Source: an uncultured Atopobium sp. (lineage in GTDB: Bacteria; Actinomycetota; Coriobacteriia; Coriobacteriales; Atopobiaceae). From it: a stretch of 7,657 bases of DNA. The notes below the pieces were generated by a model. That model was not told the DNA's origin. It worked only from the letters and a program-made list of their open reading frames with translations, and ran no database searches. The position numbers were made by a program, and so were the translations under genes. The stretch lies in assembly GCA_916720015.1 (NCBI GenBank), contig CAKAPZ010000044.1:1-7657 (forward strand), written 5' to 3'. This document shows, piece after piece, positions 5,755 to 7,657 of the stretch; position 1 is the stretch's first letter, and every line of letters starts with the position of its first letter.

Positions 5755-7657
5755 GTGGCAGATAACAAGCTGAGCGTAAGGCGTGTTGAGGGAGTTGTCG
5801 ACGGGACCGTTGCAGCAACTCTGTCTCAGTTGCTACGGCTGACCAGCGATGCAGTCATTGTTTTTAATATGGAGGGCATGGTTCTTCTCGCCAATGAGGA
5901 GGCCGAAAGCCTCTTTGCTAAGGAAGACGGCACCATTGCCGGCCTGGATGTTCGCTTTTTGTTTACCCCTGCAAATCAAGAAAACTTGCAAAAGCCGTTC
6001 TCTGTAGAGTCGTTGCCGTTTGCGATTGATGGCTCCACTTCCATGGTGGCCGCTCCTGCGCAAGATGGCACGTCGCAGGTTTTGAGCGTGCGTGCAGATT
6101 ATGTGGGTGCTCCTACACAGGCTATTGTTTTGACTGCCTCTAAGCTTCGTGACATGGCTAGCCCTATGCACGATGATGAACGAATGGTGTTGGACCTTCG
6201 CCGAGCCAACAAGAGGCTCTCAGGAGCGCTTCAGATTGTTTTGGACACGCTTGACTCGGAAGATATGGGTCAGCTTATCGAGCGCGTGTTAGAAGAGCTC
6301 TCAGAGACTGTCGAGGCCGATGGTGCGCTTATCTATCTTGCTGAGCAAGACGGGTATCACCTTCATGGTGCAACAAAGTCTTTGAGAAGTGCGTCATTGG
6401 ATAGAATTCCTCGCTACTTTGCATTTAACAGCTCTCTGGAGCGGTTGACGTTTTATTCCGAGCACGCACTTCGCTTGCATACCATGCCTTTGAACTCAAG
6501 TACGCTCAAGCAGGGAAGAGTTAAAAAGCGCAACCTTGTTAACGAGGAAACACGTGAGGTTATAACCGTTGACGCAAGTCATTTGCCTCCGTTTACCAGC
6601 TTTCTTGTGGTGCCCGTATGGTTTGGCGGCCACATTGTTGCTCTGATCGAGGTGGGCTGGGAGCGCAAGCGTGCGCTTTTGGTTGAAGACGCAAGACTTC
6701 TGGACTCCATTGCAAATTACCTCTCGGTGCAGCTTGTAGGCGCGTTGTCGGCCATGAGAACGCAGCGTAGAGATGCGCTTCGCGAGGCATTAGCTCGCGT
6801 GCGCCAAGGATTGCTTCATAGCGCTGCAGAGGGCGAGAAGATCTCTGGTGAGCGATTACAGCAGGTTATGAGGTCGGTAGGCACCGATCTGAATGCACGG
6901 GTTTTCTCGGTAGATTGCTGTGAGGTCACAGGCAACATTACGCTCCACGCACTTGGCGCTGAGCAAGCGTTTGGCGACGCTCAGGACGGTGCGCAAGACG
7001 GCACGCAGGTTGCAGCGGAGGCCGGCGGTGCGCAGGCTGCAGCGGAGGCCGGCGGAGCGCAAGACAGCGCGCAGGATGGCGGCAACCAGATTGCGCTTCC
7101 ATCGACGGTTGAAGGGCTCAAGACAGGAGAGGGCGAGGCGTCAGTCAAAGAGGTTGAGCTTGAATCTGAGCTGAGTCGCGCGCTTGCTGCACAAGGTTTG
7201 CCTTGTAAGGGAGCTGTGCTCTTCTTGGGTAAGTTTGCCGGCGAGCAGCATACCTGGCTTTTCTTGCGAGAAGAAAACGCTGAGCCCTTAAGCGACATTG
7301 AGCTTGATTTCTTGGACCGCGTGATGCTTCTGGTTCACTCGTTGGCCGTTGGTGCCGAAGAGAGCCAGCAAAATAAGCATATCTCCCAGGCGCTGCAGTC
7401 GGGCATGAAAAATGACCTGCAGAAGGTAGAAGGAATTTCTGCCGAGGGAATTTATTCGTCCGCAACCGCCGACGCGTTTGTTGGTGGCGATTTTTACAGC
7501 ATGATTAAGCTGCCAGGCCGTCGCGCGTGCATTATTATGGGTGACGTTTCTGGCAAGGGTATTGAGGCAGCATCTATTTCATCTGCAGTTAAAACGGCAC
7601 TTTCTGCCTACGCGTGGGAGGGAAGAACTCCCGCTCGCATGGTGGCAACGCTCAATG
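5755..7657 (+). CDS. PAS/GAF sensor protein phosphatase, PP2C SpoIIE/RsbU family (3' end cut by window)
   Basis: The frame is open from GTG 5755 to the window end: 634 whole codons, no stop. No membrane segment or signal peptide is seen, so the protein is probably cytoplasmic. In order: a PAS-like domain at about 20-135 (SDAVIVFNMEGMVLLANEEAESLF); a charged, probably helical linker at 138-160; a GAF domain at about 157-332 (from ALQIVLDTL to LLDSIANYLSVQLVG); a diverged second GAF-like region at about 345-530, interrupted by a repeat-rich insert at about 407-444; then the start of a PP2C SpoIIE domain from about 543. Its metal-binding signatures are present: VGGDFYS with D579 and MGDVSGKG with D597. 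Relatives (RsbU, SpoIIE) dephosphorylate anti-anti-sigma proteins in partner-switching pathways; that role here is inferred. The C-terminal part of the phosphatase domain lies beyond the window, so completeness cannot be judged. Codon use is unlike the transporter genes. No switch partner (anti-sigma kinase or STAS protein) is in view. Confidence 0.92.
   Translation, partial: MADNKLSVRRVEGVVDGTVAATLSQLLRLTSDAVIVFNMEGMVLLANEEAESLFAKEDGTIAGLDVRFLFTPANQENLQKPFSVESLPFAIDGSTSMVAAPAQDGTSQVLSVRADYVGAPTQAIVLTASKLRDMASPMHDDERMVLDLRRANKRLSGALQIVLDTLDSEDMGQLIERVLEELSETVEADGALIYLAEQDGYHLHGATKSLRSASLDRIPRYFAFNSSLERLTFYSEHALRLHTMPLNSSTLKQGRVKKRNLVNEETREVITVDASHLPPFTSFLVVPVWFGGHIVALIEVGWERKRALLVEDARLLDSIANYLSVQLVGALSAMRTQRRDALREALARVRQGLLHSAAEGEKISGERLQQVMRSVGTDLNARVFSVDCCEVTGNITLHALGAEQAFGDAQDGAQDGTQVAAEAGGAQAAAEAGGAQDSAQDGGNQIALPSTVEGLKTGEGEASVKEVELESELSRALAAQGLPCKGAVLFLGKFAGEQHTWLFLREENAEPLSDIELDFLDRVMLLVHSLAVGAEESQQNKHISQALQSGMKNDLQKVEGISAEGIYSSATADAFVGGDFYSMIKLPGRRACIIMGDVSGKGIEAASISSAVKTALSAYAWEGRTPARMVATLN
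6979..7080 (+). repeat. In-frame tandem repeats in the phosphatase gene (12-bp and 27-bp units)
   Basis: An 18-base block beginning TGCAGCGGAGG occurs identically at 7011-7028 and 7038-7055, inside two 27-bp units encoding VAAEAGGAQ and AAAEAGGAQ. They are flanked by 12-bp units encoding AQDG or variants: 6979-6990, 6991-7002, 7057-7068 (AQDS) and 7069-7080. Both unit lengths are multiples of three, so gain or loss would change linker length without breaking the frame. The encoded stretch is low-complexity Ala/Gln/Gly/Asp, probably a flexible insert. Confidence 0.88.

Noticed and set aside
6920..7298. Short open frames on both strands over the repeat region of the phosphatase gene
   Set aside because: Arg- or Ala/Ser-rich products arise from reading the GC-rich repeats out of frame; the PAS/GAF/PP2C frame is continuous through them.

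Overview
The window holds one peptide-import locus, one leucine tRNA and the first two-thirds or so of a large regulatory phosphatase gene, all on the + strand. The mid-GC DNA, Tat-type lipoprotein signal, single-chain OppD-OppF ATPase and heavy use of CTT, GTT, TCT and CCA codons suggest an actinobacterium of the Coriobacteriia, perhaps an Atopobium/Lancefieldella/Olsenella relative. That placement is an inference from style; no marker gene in the window proves it.

Region 1 (1-3590) is a compact operon: the 3' end of an OppB/DppB permease, an OppC/DppC permease, and a fused protein carrying both nucleotide-binding domains. Coupling is tight. The oppC Shine-Dalgarno overlaps the oppB stop codon, and oppC and the ATPase gene overlap by one base (TAATG). 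A strong intrinsic terminator closes the operon. Region 2 (3591-5528) has a separately transcribed family 5 solute-binding lipoprotein (OppA-like) with a Tat signal and lipobox, followed by weak, mutually exclusive hairpins. Together these genes supply every part of a peptide importer: a membrane-anchored receptor, a two-subunit channel and a single-chain ATPase.

Region 3 (5529-5704) is tRNA-Leu(GAG), with an encoded CCA end and a textbook UUCG-loop terminator. Region 4 (5705-7657) starts with a GTG codon behind a good Shine-Dalgarno and stays open to the window edge. It encodes an apparently soluble PAS - GAF - GAF-like - PP2C (SpoIIE/RsbU) phosphatase with an Ala/Gln/Gly/Asp tandem-repeat insert. 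Its codon use is clearly different from the transporter genes.

No CRISPR array, insertion sequence, integrase or replication origin is visible. I did not find a convincing new multi-gene system. The least ordinary items are the fused OppD-OppF with a central four-cysteine motif, the acidic tail of OppC, and the repeat-bearing PAS/GAF phosphatase.
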